DNA of 60,258 nucleotides from Candidatus Segatella intestinihominis (GCA_900548535.1 URLG01000006.1:1-60258), one strand, 5' to 3'; positions 1-7,626 are shown, numbered from the stretch's first letter. The notes: generated from the letters alone by a model not told the origin. Program-made: numbers and translations.

Positions 1-42
1 AATGGCAACTCCGGCAGCAGCCATATCGAGATCTATCCTTAA
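1..42 (+). CDS. Possible 3' end of an unidentified gene (partial)
   Basis: Frame 1 from the window edge is open for 13 codons, reading NGNSGSSHIEIYP, then stops at TAA. Too little is visible to assign a family, and an open frame this short could be chance. No terminator lies directly after it. From here to panD the only other recognisable items are a cysN-like fossil and a hairpin. Confidence 0.25.
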   Translation, partial: NGNSGSSHIEIYP

Positions 43-112
43 CCCATCGTAATTATACTTTCACAAAATAGTAATTACACCATTTATATAGGGTATACAT
101 ACATTATCCATC

Positions 113-181
113 CGTGAACAGGGCATCACCATCGATGTGGCTTACCGCTATTTCGCCACACCGAAACGCAAGTTTATCGTC
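113..181 (+). pseudogene. Fragment of sulfate adenylyltransferase subunit 1 (cysN) coding sequence
   Basis: Twenty-three codons read REQGITIDVAYRYFATP followed by KRKFIV. I recognise this as the conserved switch-I/G3-proximal segment of the CysN GTPase, which normally continues to the DTPGH motif. Here it continues instead into TKQICVPT and a stop, and the bases upstream show no Walker A or other CysN sequence. It therefore looks like a short relic rather than a gene. Its reading direction is opposite to panD and panC. Function as a protein is very unlikely. Confidence 0.6.
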
Positions 182-189
182 ACAAAACA

Positions 190-233
190 AATATGCGTTC
201 CTACGGATTCATCTATCCACAGGAACGCATATT
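190..233. terminator. Hairpin terminator at the end of panC-panD
   Basis: A perfect 13-bp inverted repeat (190-202 with 221-233, arms AATATGCGTTCCT / AGGAACGCATATT) closes an 18-base loop. On the minus strand it follows the panD stop by about 60 bases and leads into TTTGTTTTG, so it most likely ends the panC-panD transcript. Confidence 0.6.
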
Positions 234-293
234 CTTTATGATTATCATACGAGATTATCATTCTTTATACAATTCTATATCATCATACGATAT

Positions 294-638
294 TTAAACC
301 TTATTTCCCTCTTTTGGGAAAACCACGGTTGGCTTGAAGGTCTTAGCCTCCTCAAAATCCATCAGGGCATAAGCGATGATGATGACGGTATCGCCCACCT
401 GCACTTTGCGGGCTGCAGCACCATTCAGGCAGATACAACCGCTGCCACGCTCACCCTTGATAATATAGGTCTCCAAGCGCTCACCATTGTTGTTGTCTAC
501 AATCTGAACCTTCTCGCCAGCTATCAAGCCAGCGGCATCCATCAAGTCCTCGTCTATCGTAATGCTGCCCATATAGTTGAGGTTAGCCTCAGTAACCGTC
601 ACGCAATGGAGCTTACTCTTCAAAACTTCTATCTGCAT
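294..638 (-). CDS. panD: Aspartate 1-decarboxylase
   Basis: Converts L-aspartate to beta-alanine, the amine half of pantothenate (vitamin B5, CoA precursor), in the cytosol. The protein has 114 residues, a little short of the usual 115-130. It starts MQIEVLKSKLHCVTVTEA and carries the self-processing site Gly24-Ser25 in YMGSIT; family knowledge says cleavage there makes the pyruvoyl cofactor from Ser25. The conserved GAAARKVQVGDTVIIIAYA segment is also present. It lies about 100 bases downstream of panC in the same direction, so the two consecutive pantothenate steps are probably co-transcribed. The identification is secure. Confidence 0.95.
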   Translation of the reverse strand: MQIEVLKSKLHCVTVTEANLNYMGSITIDEDLMDAAGLIAGEKVQIVDNNNGERLETYIIKGERGSGCICLNGAAARKVQVGDTVIIIAYALMDFEEAKTFKPTVVFPKEGNKV

Positions 639-737
639 AATAACTCTAAAATATGAATTCTATTTTCTATCGAATGCGATATATATAATTATGTATATAT
701 GAAAGGATTATCCCTTCTACCTATTCATCTTGATGGC

Positions 738-1589
738 TTATCCCTTGTACTTGATATGGTCGATGAGACGGATAGGAGTCTTGCCGCAATATACGGTGAT
801 GCAGCCTACCACGTAAGCCGAGTCATCCCATGAGCTGACGTCCTGCAAGGTGTCGCCATCCACAATCTCGAAATACTCCACTTCCAGTCCGTCCACGGCA
901 TTGATGTCGCTCACCACCTTGTCGTGAGTCTCCTTCACGCTGTGAGTCTTGGCATACTCCACGCTCGCCTTCAGCGCCTTGTAGATGTTAGGGGCGATGG
1001 CGCGCTCATCAGGAGCAAGCAGAGTGTTGCGGCTGCTCTTGGCAAGTCCGTCTTCATCACGGATGATAGGACACTCCACGATCTTGACATCGCTATTGAT
1101 GTATTTCACGAGCTGCTTGATGACGGCAATCTGCTGCCAGTCCTTCTCGCCGAAGTAAGCACGTGTAGGGCGAACGATATAGAACAATCGGCTCACCACC
1201 TGGCACACACCATTGAAGTGACCAGGGCGTTTGGCACCCTCCATCACGGTAGAAACAGGTGGAAACTCGAAGTGGCGCTTATCACAATGAGGATACATAT
1301 CCTTGACCGATGGAGCAAATACATAGTCGGCACCACAAGCCTCCAAGAGCTTGCAGTCGGCATCAAGGGTACGAGGATAGCGATCCAAGTCGCCCTTGTC
1401 ATTAAACTGAGTAGGATTGAGGAAAACCGAAACCACAGTCACGCCATTTTCCTTCACACTGCGCTTAACAAGAGAGGCGTGACCCTCATGCAACGCACCC
1501 ATAGTAGGCACAAGGCCAATTTCCTTCCCCTCCTTGCGAACATCGAAGAGCTCGTTCTGGAGGTCAACAATCTTATTGAATACTTTCAT
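738..1589 (-). CDS. panC: Pantothenate synthetase (pantoate-beta-alanine ligase)
   Basis: Joins pantoate to the beta-alanine made by PanD, using ATP, to give pantothenate. The chosen start gives 283 residues beginning MKVFNKIVDLQNELF, the normal family length; an upstream in-frame ATG at 1616 would add nine residues with no family character. The nucleotidyltransferase signature PTMGALHEGHASL is near residue 35, followed by VSVFLNPTQF, and GEKDWQQ and DGLAKSSRN further on. The gene is divergent from the glycogen-synthase-like gene and is followed by panD. Confidence 0.95.
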   Translation of the reverse strand: MKVFNKIVDLQNELFDVRKEGKEIGLVPTMGALHEGHASLVKRSVKENGVTVVSVFLNPTQFNDKGDLDRYPRTLDADCKLLEACGADYVFAPSVKDMYPHCDKRHFEFPPVSTVMEGAKRPGHFNGVCQVVSRLFYIVRPTRAYFGEKDWQQIAVIKQLVKYINSDVKIVECPIIRDEDGLAKSSRNTLLAPDERAIAPNIYKALKASVEYAKTHSVKETHDKVVSDINAVDGLEVEYFEIVDGDTLQDVSSWDDSAYVVGCITVYCGKTPIRLIDHIKYKG

Positions 1590-1726
1590 CTTCTTTAATC
1601 TGTTTTCGGGGTGCAAAATAACAACTTTTTTCTGAAATAAGAAAGAAAAATCCTAAAAATTTGAGAATAAAAGCGTATTTTTCTTGAATTTTGCCCGAAA
1701 AATGCCGCAATTTGAAGATTTTTTTG

Positions 1727-1734
1727 TACCTTTG
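1727..1734 (+). promoter_or_regulatory. Probable -7 element for the glycogen-synthase-like gene
   Basis: TACCTTTG matches the Bacteroidota -7 consensus TAnnTTTG and lies 32 bases before the ATG at 1767. The nearest upstream TTTG (1711-1714) is too close to be a standard -33 element, so only the -7 box is well supported. The divergent panC promoter must lie in the same 177-base interval. Confidence 0.5.
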
Positions 1735-1766
1735 CACCTAATTCGTAAGAATAAAATTTAAATTTT

Positions 1767-2582
1767 ATGGCAAAGAAAATACTTTTTATCAATCAGGAGG
1801 TCGACCCATACATAGAGAATAGCCAGATGGCTGTCTTGGGCCGCGAGTTGACTCAGAAAATGCAGGAAGCAGGTTTTGAGATTCGCACTTTTATGCCTAA
1901 ATGGGGCGTCATCAATGAGCGCCGTGGGCAGCTGCATGAGGTCATCCGCCTCTCTGGTATGAACCTGATCATTGACGATACAGACCACCCTCTGATCATC
2001 AAGGTAGCATCTATACCTACAACACGTCAGCAGATTTACTTCATCGACAATGAGGACTACTTCAATCGCCGCAAGATGGGGGTTGATGAGAATGGAAAGG
2101 AATATACCGACAATGGCGAGCGTGCCATCTTCTTTGCACGTGGCGTGCTGGAGACAGTGAAGAAGCTTCGCTGGCAGCCAGACATCATCGTATGCCAAGG
2201 ATGGGTGAGCGCTGTGGTGCCTTTCTTCATCAAGACTGCCTATGCCGACGAGCCTTCATTTGCCGAGAGCAAGGTGGTGACTTCCATCTATACACAGGAC
2301 ATCCACAACAGTCTGGGCAAGAACTTCAAGCAGTGCGTGGAGTATCGCGACGCCAAGGCTGAGTTGCTGAGCGACTACAAGGATGATTTCGACTTCGTGG
2401 AACTGGGCAAGATGTCCATCGACTTCAGCGACGGAGTCATCGAGGCAGACCAGAACGTGAACGCCGAGCTCCTGAAGTATGCAGAAGAGAAGAAGAAGCC
2501 TATCCTCCAGTACCCTGGCGAGGACTTCGCAGAACCATACGCTGAGTTCCTCCACAAGGTGTGCCCTGACGAGGAGGCTTAA
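1767..2582 (+). CDS. Glycogen/starch synthase-like protein, N-terminal (GT5) domain only
   Basis: At 271 residues this resembles only the N-terminal Rossmann half of GT5 glycogen synthases (normally about 480 residues). Recognisable parts are the start KKILFINQEVDPY, the FEIRTFMPKWG strand, a YFIDNEDYF segment, the GVLETVKKLRWQPDIIVCQGW stretch (written in two parts: GVLETVKKLRW and QPDIIVCQGW) and SIYTQDIHNSLG. The K-x-G-G-L motif that binds ADP-glucose in this family is not seen; the aligned position reads NSQMAVLGREL. The C-terminal catalytic half is absent and the ORF ends cleanly in an acidic tail. Such short forms are annotated as glycogen synthase in Bacteroidota, but catalytic activity is doubtful. 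The DUF4270 lipoprotein gene follows after 56 bases. Confidence 0.8.
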   Translation: MAKKILFINQEVDPYIENSQMAVLGRELTQKMQEAGFEIRTFMPKWGVINERRGQLHEVIRLSGMNLIIDDTDHPLIIKVASIPTTRQQIYFIDNEDYFNRRKMGVDENGKEYTDNGERAIFFARGVLETVKKLRWQPDIIVCQGWVSAVVPFFIKTAYADEPSFAESKVVTSIYTQDIHNSLGKNFKQCVEYRDAKAELLSDYKDDFDFVELGKMSIDFSDGVIEADQNVNAELLKYAEEKKKPILQYPGEDFAEPYAEFLHKVCPDEEA

Positions 2583-2638
2583 TACATTAACAATAGGTAT
2601 TAGTAAAAATACACACATATATCTACTTATCAAGAATA

Positions 2639-4108
2639 ATGAAGATTCTTAGATTTTTAACTGTTATGATGATAGCAGCGATCACTTTCGCTGCCTGCGA
2701 TGACACCACCGAGAATATCGGTGGCAGCATCACTAACAAAGTGGACAATCTCTCTATCTCTGAGGCTGTCTACAATGTTACCTCTCAATCAATGGTTCCA
2801 GGTCCGGTGCTCAGCCGCAGCAACTCAGGAATGATAGGCAAGGTGAAAGACCCTGAGACCGGAGCCTATGTCACAGGCGACTACATGAGCCAGTTTGGCG
2901 TGCTCTCCTCATTCGATCTGGACACACTCCAGTACATCAAGAATGCCAACAAGGGTGAGATTCTTGCCGACTCATGCTTCATCCTCGTCTCTTACACCAG
3001 CATCTATGGTGATAGCCTCGCCCCTATGAAGGTGACCGCCTATGAGATGACCAAGCCTATGACCGAGGGCAAGGAGTATCTCACTGACTTTGATGCCTTC
3101 GGCGATGGATACGTAAGCAAGGACAACTATCCGGGAAGTGCCACTTATCGACTGAGCAAGGCAAACGGTGCGTTCAAGATCTATCTGAACAATCCCTACA
3201 CCAAGAATGGTGTAACCTACAAGAACTATGGCACTTACATCATGCAGACATTCGTGGATCATCCAGAGTATTTCAAGACCAACTACCGATTCATCCACAA
3301 CGTGTGCCCAGGCTTCTATCTGAAGACGGAGGGCGGCATCGGCAACGTGGCGAACATCTGGAACACCGAGATACAGTTCTACTGGACTCGCCACAAGACC
3401 ATCAAGGCAAGCGATGGCGTAACAGACAGCACTGCCGTGGGCTATGGCTACAACCGATTCGACGGTACCGAGGAAGTGCTCCAGCTCAACAAGATAACCA
3501 ACGACCAGAACAAGTTGGCATCCCTTGCAGCCGAGCAGAACTGCACTTACATCAAGTCACCAGCAGGCATCTTCACCGAGGTTACCCTGCCTGTGGAGGA
3601 CATCATGAAGGGCCACGAGACCGATACGCTGAACACAGCCACCGTGACATTCCCAAGAATGAACAACGTGGAAAACAACAACCAGTATCAGTTTGACGTG
3701 CCATCCACCATCCTCATGGTACAGAAGGATAGCTTGGACGCCTTCTTCGCCAAGGGCAAGATCACAGATAACCGTATCTCCTACACCGCCTCTTACAACA
3801 AGAAAGGCTCTGGAGTGAAGAACTCTTACACCTTCAACAACATCAGTAACCTCGTTACTACGATGTACAAGAACAAGGGCAAGAGCGAAGACTGGAACAA
3901 GGTGGTATTGGTACCGGTAACCCTCACCACCACTACCCAGAACAACCAGACGGTCATCACTAAGATCAATCACGACATGGCGCTCACCTCTACCCGACTG
4001 GTACGTGGCACCGACACCGCCGAAGACTACATCGAAAAGGATGGCAAGAAGGTGGCTAACGGACCTGTGAAGATCAAGGTGATCTACAGCAAATTCAAAG
4101 AGCAATAA
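2639..4108 (+). CDS. DUF4270 family lipoprotein
   Basis: This 489-residue protein has a lipoprotein signal: a hydrophobic N-terminus ending ITFAACDD, with Cys20 as the probable lipidated residue. It resembles the DUF4270 family of Bacteroidota: an early TENIGGS motif, then VYNVTSQSM and the extracytoplasmic beta-rich body with many Tyr, Asn and Thr residues. The biochemical role of the family is unknown. It is probably on the outer membrane or in the periplasm. It follows the glycogen-synthase-like gene on the same strand, a pairing I have seen repeatedly in this phylum, and is followed by a 44-residue ORF before a strong terminator. Confidence 0.82.
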   Translation: MKILRFLTVMMIAAITFAACDDTTENIGGSITNKVDNLSISEAVYNVTSQSMVPGPVLSRSNSGMIGKVKDPETGAYVTGDYMSQFGVLSSFDLDTLQYIKNANKGEILADSCFILVSYTSIYGDSLAPMKVTAYEMTKPMTEGKEYLTDFDAFGDGYVSKDNYPGSATYRLSKANGAFKIYLNNPYTKNGVTYKNYGTYIMQTFVDHPEYFKTNYRFIHNVCPGFYLKTEGGIGNVANIWNTEIQFYWTRHKTIKASDGVTDSTAVGYGYNRFDGTEEVLQLNKITNDQNKLASLAAEQNCTYIKSPAGIFTEVTLPVEDIMKGHETDTLNTATVTFPRMNNVENNNQYQFDVPSTILMVQKDSLDAFFAKGKITDNRISYTASYNKKGSGVKNSYTFNNISNLVTTMYKNKGKSEDWNKVVLVPVTLTTTTQNNQTVITKINHDMALTSTRLVRGTDTAEDYIEKDGKKVANGPVKIKVIYSKFKEQ

Positions 4109-4157
4109 GCTTTTGAGCAACCCAGCTTGAAAGCACATAGCATAAAACCATTCACGT

Positions 4158-4292
4158 ATGGCAGACAATTATCTAGAGCGTCATCGTGAGGACTATGAGC
4201 AGCGCAAGGCAGCCTGGCTTCGCCGCAAGAAGCACCTGCCTAAGCTCTCATCCCGTCCTAAGCCTCAGAGGCCAGATGACGAAGCATTATAG
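4158..4292 (+). CDS. Small basic protein, 44 residues, unknown function
   Basis: ATG at 4158 opens MADNYLERHREDYEQRKAAW and runs through a strongly basic middle (LRRKKH) to a Pro-rich, acidic end (PKPQRPDDEAL). The pattern DNYLE...R.EDY....K..WLRRKK resembles very short conserved proteins of Bacteroidales that are sometimes mis-annotated as dehydrogenases; there is no room for an enzyme domain. It lies 49 bases after the DUF4270 stop and before a strong terminator, so it is probably the last gene of that operon. It could act as a nucleic-acid or partner-binding peptide, but nothing in the sequence decides this. Confidence 0.6.
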   Translation: MADNYLERHREDYEQRKAAWLRRKKHLPKLSSRPKPQRPDDEAL

Positions 4293-4324
4293 TTGATTTC
4301 AACCAACGACGATGCAAAGGTACA

Positions 4325-4370
4325 AAAAGAGGTGTGGCATGAAAATGTATTTTCATGCCACACCTCTTTT
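4325..4370. terminator. Bidirectional terminator
   Basis: A 21-bp perfect inverted repeat (4325-4345 with 4350-4370) has a four-base loop, with A-tract and T-tract ends. It separates the rightward DUF4270 operon from the leftward response regulator gene, whose stop codon is at 4377, and can serve both. Confidence 0.88.
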
Positions 4371-4376
4371 CGCTAA

Positions 4377-5183
4377 TCAAAGAATATCCAACTTGTCCTT
4401 GACACTCTTGAAATAGCGTCGAGAGACCAGGATTTCTTCCTTGTCCAGAGGTGGCGCGAAGAGGCAGCGCAGGGTATGATTTTCTATACCCATCAGGTAA
4501 TCCAGATTGATGATAACATCCTGGCGCACTTGCACTAAAGATTCTGCAATAGTCATGATCTGCTTGGAGGTGGTCTGCTTCTTCAGGGGGTATTCTGTGC
4601 CATCGGCTAGCTTGAGCACCCAGATGCGTGCATCGTCCAGGAAGGTGAAGGAAAATACCTCCTGAGGGTTCAACATCACCAGTCCTGAGATGGTCTGAAT
4701 AGCCACCTTTCTACTCATCAGATTGTCCAGAGCCAGCATTCTGTCGCTCAGTCCAGTGTCTATCATAGCCAGCGGATTGCTCCTCAACTGCTCCATACGC
4801 TCCCTGATGCGAGCCAATACTTTCTTAAACTCTCCCTCCTCATAAGGCTTGAGCAGGAAATCGAAGGCACTGGCACGCAAGGCATCTATCATATACTTAT
4901 CGAAAGCAGTGTAAAACACCACCATCATATCCTCCGACACCTTGCCTCTCAACTCTTGCAACACATCAAAGCCCGTCATCTTGGGCATCTCTACATCGAG
5001 AAACACCACGTCGGGATTCAGCTTGATGATAAGCTCGATGGCAGTCTTCGGAGAGTTGGAAGTAGCCACCACCTCAAAGTCGGGCAACTTACCTAGCTGC
5101 TCCACCAAGCCCAGCACACAGCGAGGTTCATCGTCCACAACAATCACCCTAATAGGTTCCATATTTTTTACTTCATTTTCCAT
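4377..5183 (-). CDS. LytTR-type response regulator
   Basis: This 268-residue regulator has an N-terminal receiver domain (about residues 10-130): the acidic pair in VIVVDDEP, phospho-acceptor Asp63 in VVFLDVEMPKMTG, a T in VVFYTAFD and the KPYEEGEF lysine. The C-terminal LytTR DNA-binding domain (about residues 165-268) contains FLDDARIWVLKLADG and VSRRYFKSVKDKLDIL. Met1 is used, but a start at Met8 (MEPIRVIVV) is equally possible. The histidine kinase gene lies 25 bases upstream in the same direction, so the two form one two-component unit. LytTR domains bind pairs of direct repeats about two helical turns apart; such repeats occur at 7417-7468. Confidence 0.94.
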   Translation of the reverse strand: MENEVKNMEPIRVIVVDDEPRCVLGLVEQLGKLPDFEVVATSNSPKTAIELIIKLNPDVVFLDVEMPKMTGFDVLQELRGKVSEDMMVVFYTAFDKYMIDALRASAFDFLLKPYEEGEFKKVLARIRERMEQLRSNPLAMIDTGLSDRMLALDNLMSRKVAIQTISGLVMLNPQEVFSFTFLDDARIWVLKLADGTEYPLKKQTTSKQIMTIAESLVQVRQDVIINLDYLMGIENHTLRCLFAPPLDKEEILVSRRYFKSVKDKLDIL

Positions 5184-5208
5184 ATCTTGAAAAGTTATAT
5201 TTTTTAGA

Positions 5209-7278
5209 TTAATGATTCATACTAAAGTCATAGTGGCAAGGCACCACGATGTCTACCACCGTGCCCACTGCCGCCTCATCGCCCGTGGCTGCCTGCGCCG
5301 ACTTCACCTGGAAAGTGATAGGCTCGGCATTGGAGCCATTGAGCATGTCGATGGTGCTATGCAGGATGCGCAAGCCCGTACCGGTGCTCACAGCCGATGA
5401 CTTGCTCTTGCGAGCATCAGCCCTAGAGTATCCGCAGCCATTGTCCTGGACCTGGATGTGAAGTCTCTCCTCCTCCATCGTGATCTTCACCTGGAGCTGT
5501 GGTGTCCTGCCGCCCATATCGCCATCGCAAAAGGCATGCTTCAGCGCATTCTCCACGGGTATTTGAATGATCATGGATGGCAACATCTGCTTCTGGTCCA
5601 CCTCCTCGGCTATCTCAAATTCGGGCAGCGGGAGAAGCGGATTGGTCTCATGGCGCAGATAGGAATAATTGGTCACCATCTGTAGTTCCTCATCCAGTGG
5701 CACGGCTATCTTGTCACAGGTAAGCAGATTGCTACGCAATACTTGAATCAAGAGGCGCAACGGTTTGACATTAACACCATTAGGTATGCCAGACACGAAT
5801 ATATTGAGCACATTAAACACGAAGTGAGGCGAGAATCTATTTCTCACATTTTCCATCTTCAGAGCCAGCATTCTCTTCATCTCTTCCTGATGTTCATGGG
5901 CACTGCGCAGCGACTTGTAGCGAGCCCAAGCGATGAGAGCCAGCAAGCCGATGACCAGCAAGCCGATGACCAGGACATAGATGATGCGCATGCTCTTAGC
6001 CTCGGTCTTGGCAGTCTGCAATTTCACATCCCTGCGGATGATTGCCGTGTCCTGCTTAAATCTTAATTCGTTCTCACCCACACTGGAGAGCATGGTGGCA
6101 TTGCGCAGCGAATCATCATATTGGCTGGTGAGTTTCTGATAGTAGAGCGCCTGATGATAGTCGCCCTCCTTCTCATAAAGTTCAGCCAAGCTGCGATGAT
6201 GCAGATACATATAATTGGGCGACATTCCGGAGAGCACATAGGGCTTGAAGAGCACCTGATGAGCCTCTCTGAGCTCTCCCCTCTTGATGGCGAGCTGGGC
6301 ATTGAGTCCGTCCAGATAGAACTGCAAGTCATTGTTCATATCAGGCTTCGCCATAAAGAAAGCGCACGCTTTGTCAAGATATTTCGCCGCAGAGTCCAGT
6401 TGGTTCAGTTCCATATAAGTCTGTCCCAGGTTGGCATCCACCACCGCCATCAGGATGGGTTGCTCCAACTTGCGGGCAGCTTTCTGCGCCTTGAGGAAGC
6501 ACTGAAGCGCCTTGTCGGGCTTGCCCTCGCTGCTATATACATTGCCCCAACTATTATAGAAGAAGTGAATGTCCTTGGCATTCTTGGGTGGATATTCACG
6601 CTCCGCCTTGCCAAAGTAATAGTGAGCCAAGCGATAGTTCTTCAGGTCATTATATACCTGTCCCAGACCAGCCAAGATGCTATTCTGCGAACTGGTAACA
6701 TGGAGCGAATCGGCGAGGAAGTTGGCGCGGCGATACCAAGAGGAGGCATCGGCTAGATGTCCCATCTGGCGCGCCACATCGGCGGCATTGATGCAGATGT
6801 CCACCACGTCATTGGGCTGAGGCAACTGCATGATGTCCTGATAAGCCAGCTGGAATCGCTGGGCGGCTGCCTTGCGATCGGTATGGGTGAGCAAGAGCAC
6901 GCCATAGAGATTGTTGGCATAGGAGCGCAACTTGAGCCGGTCAGCGCCCTGGGCTTGGTGCTCGCAATAGTCCAGGGAGGCTAGGATGCGGCGCTTGCAC
7001 TCAGGGTCGTTGCCCTTCATGAAGTCACACTTAGCCAGGAGCAAGTTTTTCCATTGCTCCGTCAGTTGGGCGTCGCCCTTGCCCTGATACTGGTTGATGA
7101 GCAGCATCATGCTGTCTGGATTGCTCTGCAACAGTTGCTCATGCTGAGCCATGATGTCGGCAAGCGGTCCATACCATAGTTTGGTCTTCTGCTCCTTCTG
7201 TCCGCACGAAGCGAGAATCAGCGAGAGAGCCAAACAAGTAATGATCTCTTTTATTTGATGATATGTCATATTCTTCAA
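5209..7278 (-). CDS. TPR-containing sensor histidine kinase (LytS-like His_kinase family)
   Basis: This 689-residue protein begins with a hydrophobic segment ending LASC (Cys25), which looks like a lipobox. About 350 residues of helical TPR-like repeats (roughly 40-410) follow, then a coiled stretch, one membrane segment (about 432-452) and a cytoplasmic kinase. The phospho-acceptor His485 is in RFSPHFVFNVLN, the variant H-box of LytS/YehU kinases. A GHKL ATPase follows, with VENALKHAF, DNGCGY and STGTGLRI. The cognate LytTR regulator lies immediately downstream. The stimulus is unknown; the TPR region would sit in the periplasm and could sense a protein or envelope state. A start at Met4 is also possible. 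Confidence 0.9.
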   Translation of the reverse strand: MKNMTYHQIKEIITCLALSLILASCGQKEQKTKLWYGPLADIMAQHEQLLQSNPDSMMLLINQYQGKGDAQLTEQWKNLLLAKCDFMKGNDPECKRRILASLDYCEHQAQGADRLKLRSYANNLYGVLLLTHTDRKAAAQRFQLAYQDIMQLPQPNDVVDICINAADVARQMGHLADASSWYRRANFLADSLHVTSSQNSILAGLGQVYNDLKNYRLAHYYFGKAEREYPPKNAKDIHFFYNSWGNVYSSEGKPDKALQCFLKAQKAARKLEQPILMAVVDANLGQTYMELNQLDSAAKYLDKACAFFMAKPDMNNDLQFYLDGLNAQLAIKRGELREAHQVLFKPYVLSGMSPNYMYLHHRSLAELYEKEGDYHQALYYQKLTSQYDDSLRNATMLSSVGENELRFKQDTAIIRRDVKLQTAKTEAKSMRIIYVLVIGLLVIGLLALIAWARYKSLRSAHEHQEEMKRMLALKMENVRNRFSPHFVFNVLNIFVSGIPNGVNVKPLRLLIQVLRSNLLTCDKIAVPLDEELQMVTNYSYLRHETNPLLPLPEFEIAEEVDQKQMLPSMIIQIPVENALKHAFCDGDMGGRTPQLQVKITMEEERLHIQVQDNGCGYSRADARKSKSSAVSTGTGLRILHSTIDMLNGSNAEPITFQVKSAQAATGDEAAVGTVVDIVVPCHYDFSMNH

Positions 7279-7310
7279 GTCCTATATGTAAGAGCCAATA
7301 TTTAGTGTGG

Positions 7311-7341
7311 CAAAATTAGCTAAAATAATTGAAGAATACAA
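7311..7341 (-). promoter_or_regulatory. Promoter of the histidine kinase-LytTR operon
   Basis: On the minus strand, TTG (7341-7339) is separated by 20 bases from TAATTTTG (7318-7311), a good Bacteroidota -33/-7 pair. It lies 33 bases before the kinase start codon. Confidence 0.6.
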
Positions 7342-7416
7342 CTTTTTGGTTCATTTTTATTCTAATTTTACATTTTCATGGTAATGCCCACGCTCCATTG
7401 CTATAGAACTATTTTT

Positions 7417-7468
7417 AACCGCATATCTCCCCTTTTCGACCGCTTATACTTATTTTTCAACCGCTTAT
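7417..7468. promoter_or_regulatory. Three direct repeats with exact 21-bp period, probable LytTR operator
   Basis: AACCGCATAT (from 7417), GACCGCTTAT (from 7438) and AACCGCTTAT (from 7459) start exactly 21 bases apart, two helical turns. LytTR regulators characteristically bind 9-10-base direct repeats with about this spacing. The array lies between a leftward promoter serving the two-component genes and a rightward promoter at 7490-7521. An inverted copy of the core (GGCGGTTT, 7493-7500) overlaps the rightward -33 box. Binding by the adjacent regulator is an inference. Confidence 0.6.
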
Positions 7469-7489
7469 CCCCAATTTTACTAAAAAGTA

Positions 7490-7521
7490 TTTGGCGGTTT
7501 AAAATATTTTTACTAAATTTG
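7490..7521 (+). promoter_or_regulatory. Rightward promoter facing a short gene-free interval
   Basis: TTTG (7490-7493), 20 bases, then TAAATTTG (7514-7521) fits the full Bacteroidota promoter consensus. The LytTR-like repeats end 21 bases upstream, a suitable distance for activation. No rightward protein gene follows. Confidence 0.55.
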
Positions 7522-7527
7522 CACTGC

Positions 7528-7626
7528 ATTTTTTAATGATCTATGCAATATAGATTGAGTTAGATGTTAATTTTGTAAATAAATCCCCGCCGTAGTCGTG
7601 AGACTATGACGGGGATGACCTTTTTT
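7528..7626 (+). ncRNA. Candidate small RNA of about 100 nt
   Basis: Transcription from the promoter at 7490-7521 would begin near 7528 and meet a strong hairpin (7583-7616) followed by six T residues (7621-7626), giving an RNA of about 100 nt. The longest ATG-initiated frames inside are only a few codons. The hairpin may alternatively exist only to end the leftward DUF5723 transcript, so this is a prediction based on promoter plus terminator geometry. Confidence 0.35.
7583..7626. terminator. Hairpin terminator after the DUF5723 gene
   Basis: A 15-bp stem with two imperfect positions (7583-7597 with 7602-7616) and loop GTGA is flanked by TTTATTT on the minus strand and by GACCTTTTTT on the plus strand. 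It lies 40 bases beyond the leftward DUF5723 stop. Confidence 0.7.

Noticed and set aside
114..656. 180-residue rightward ORF opposite panD
   Set aside because: It is antisense to panD, has no family resemblance beyond the 23-codon cysN-like fragment (which lies in another frame), and lacks a promoter.
924..1598. 224-residue rightward ORF across panC
   Set aside because: It is wholly antisense to the securely identified panC and is rich in residues expected from reverse-strand reading.
7528..7626. A peptide-coding gene in the candidate small RNA
   Set aside because: The ATG frames are only a handful of codons and end at once; no ribosome-binding context was evident.
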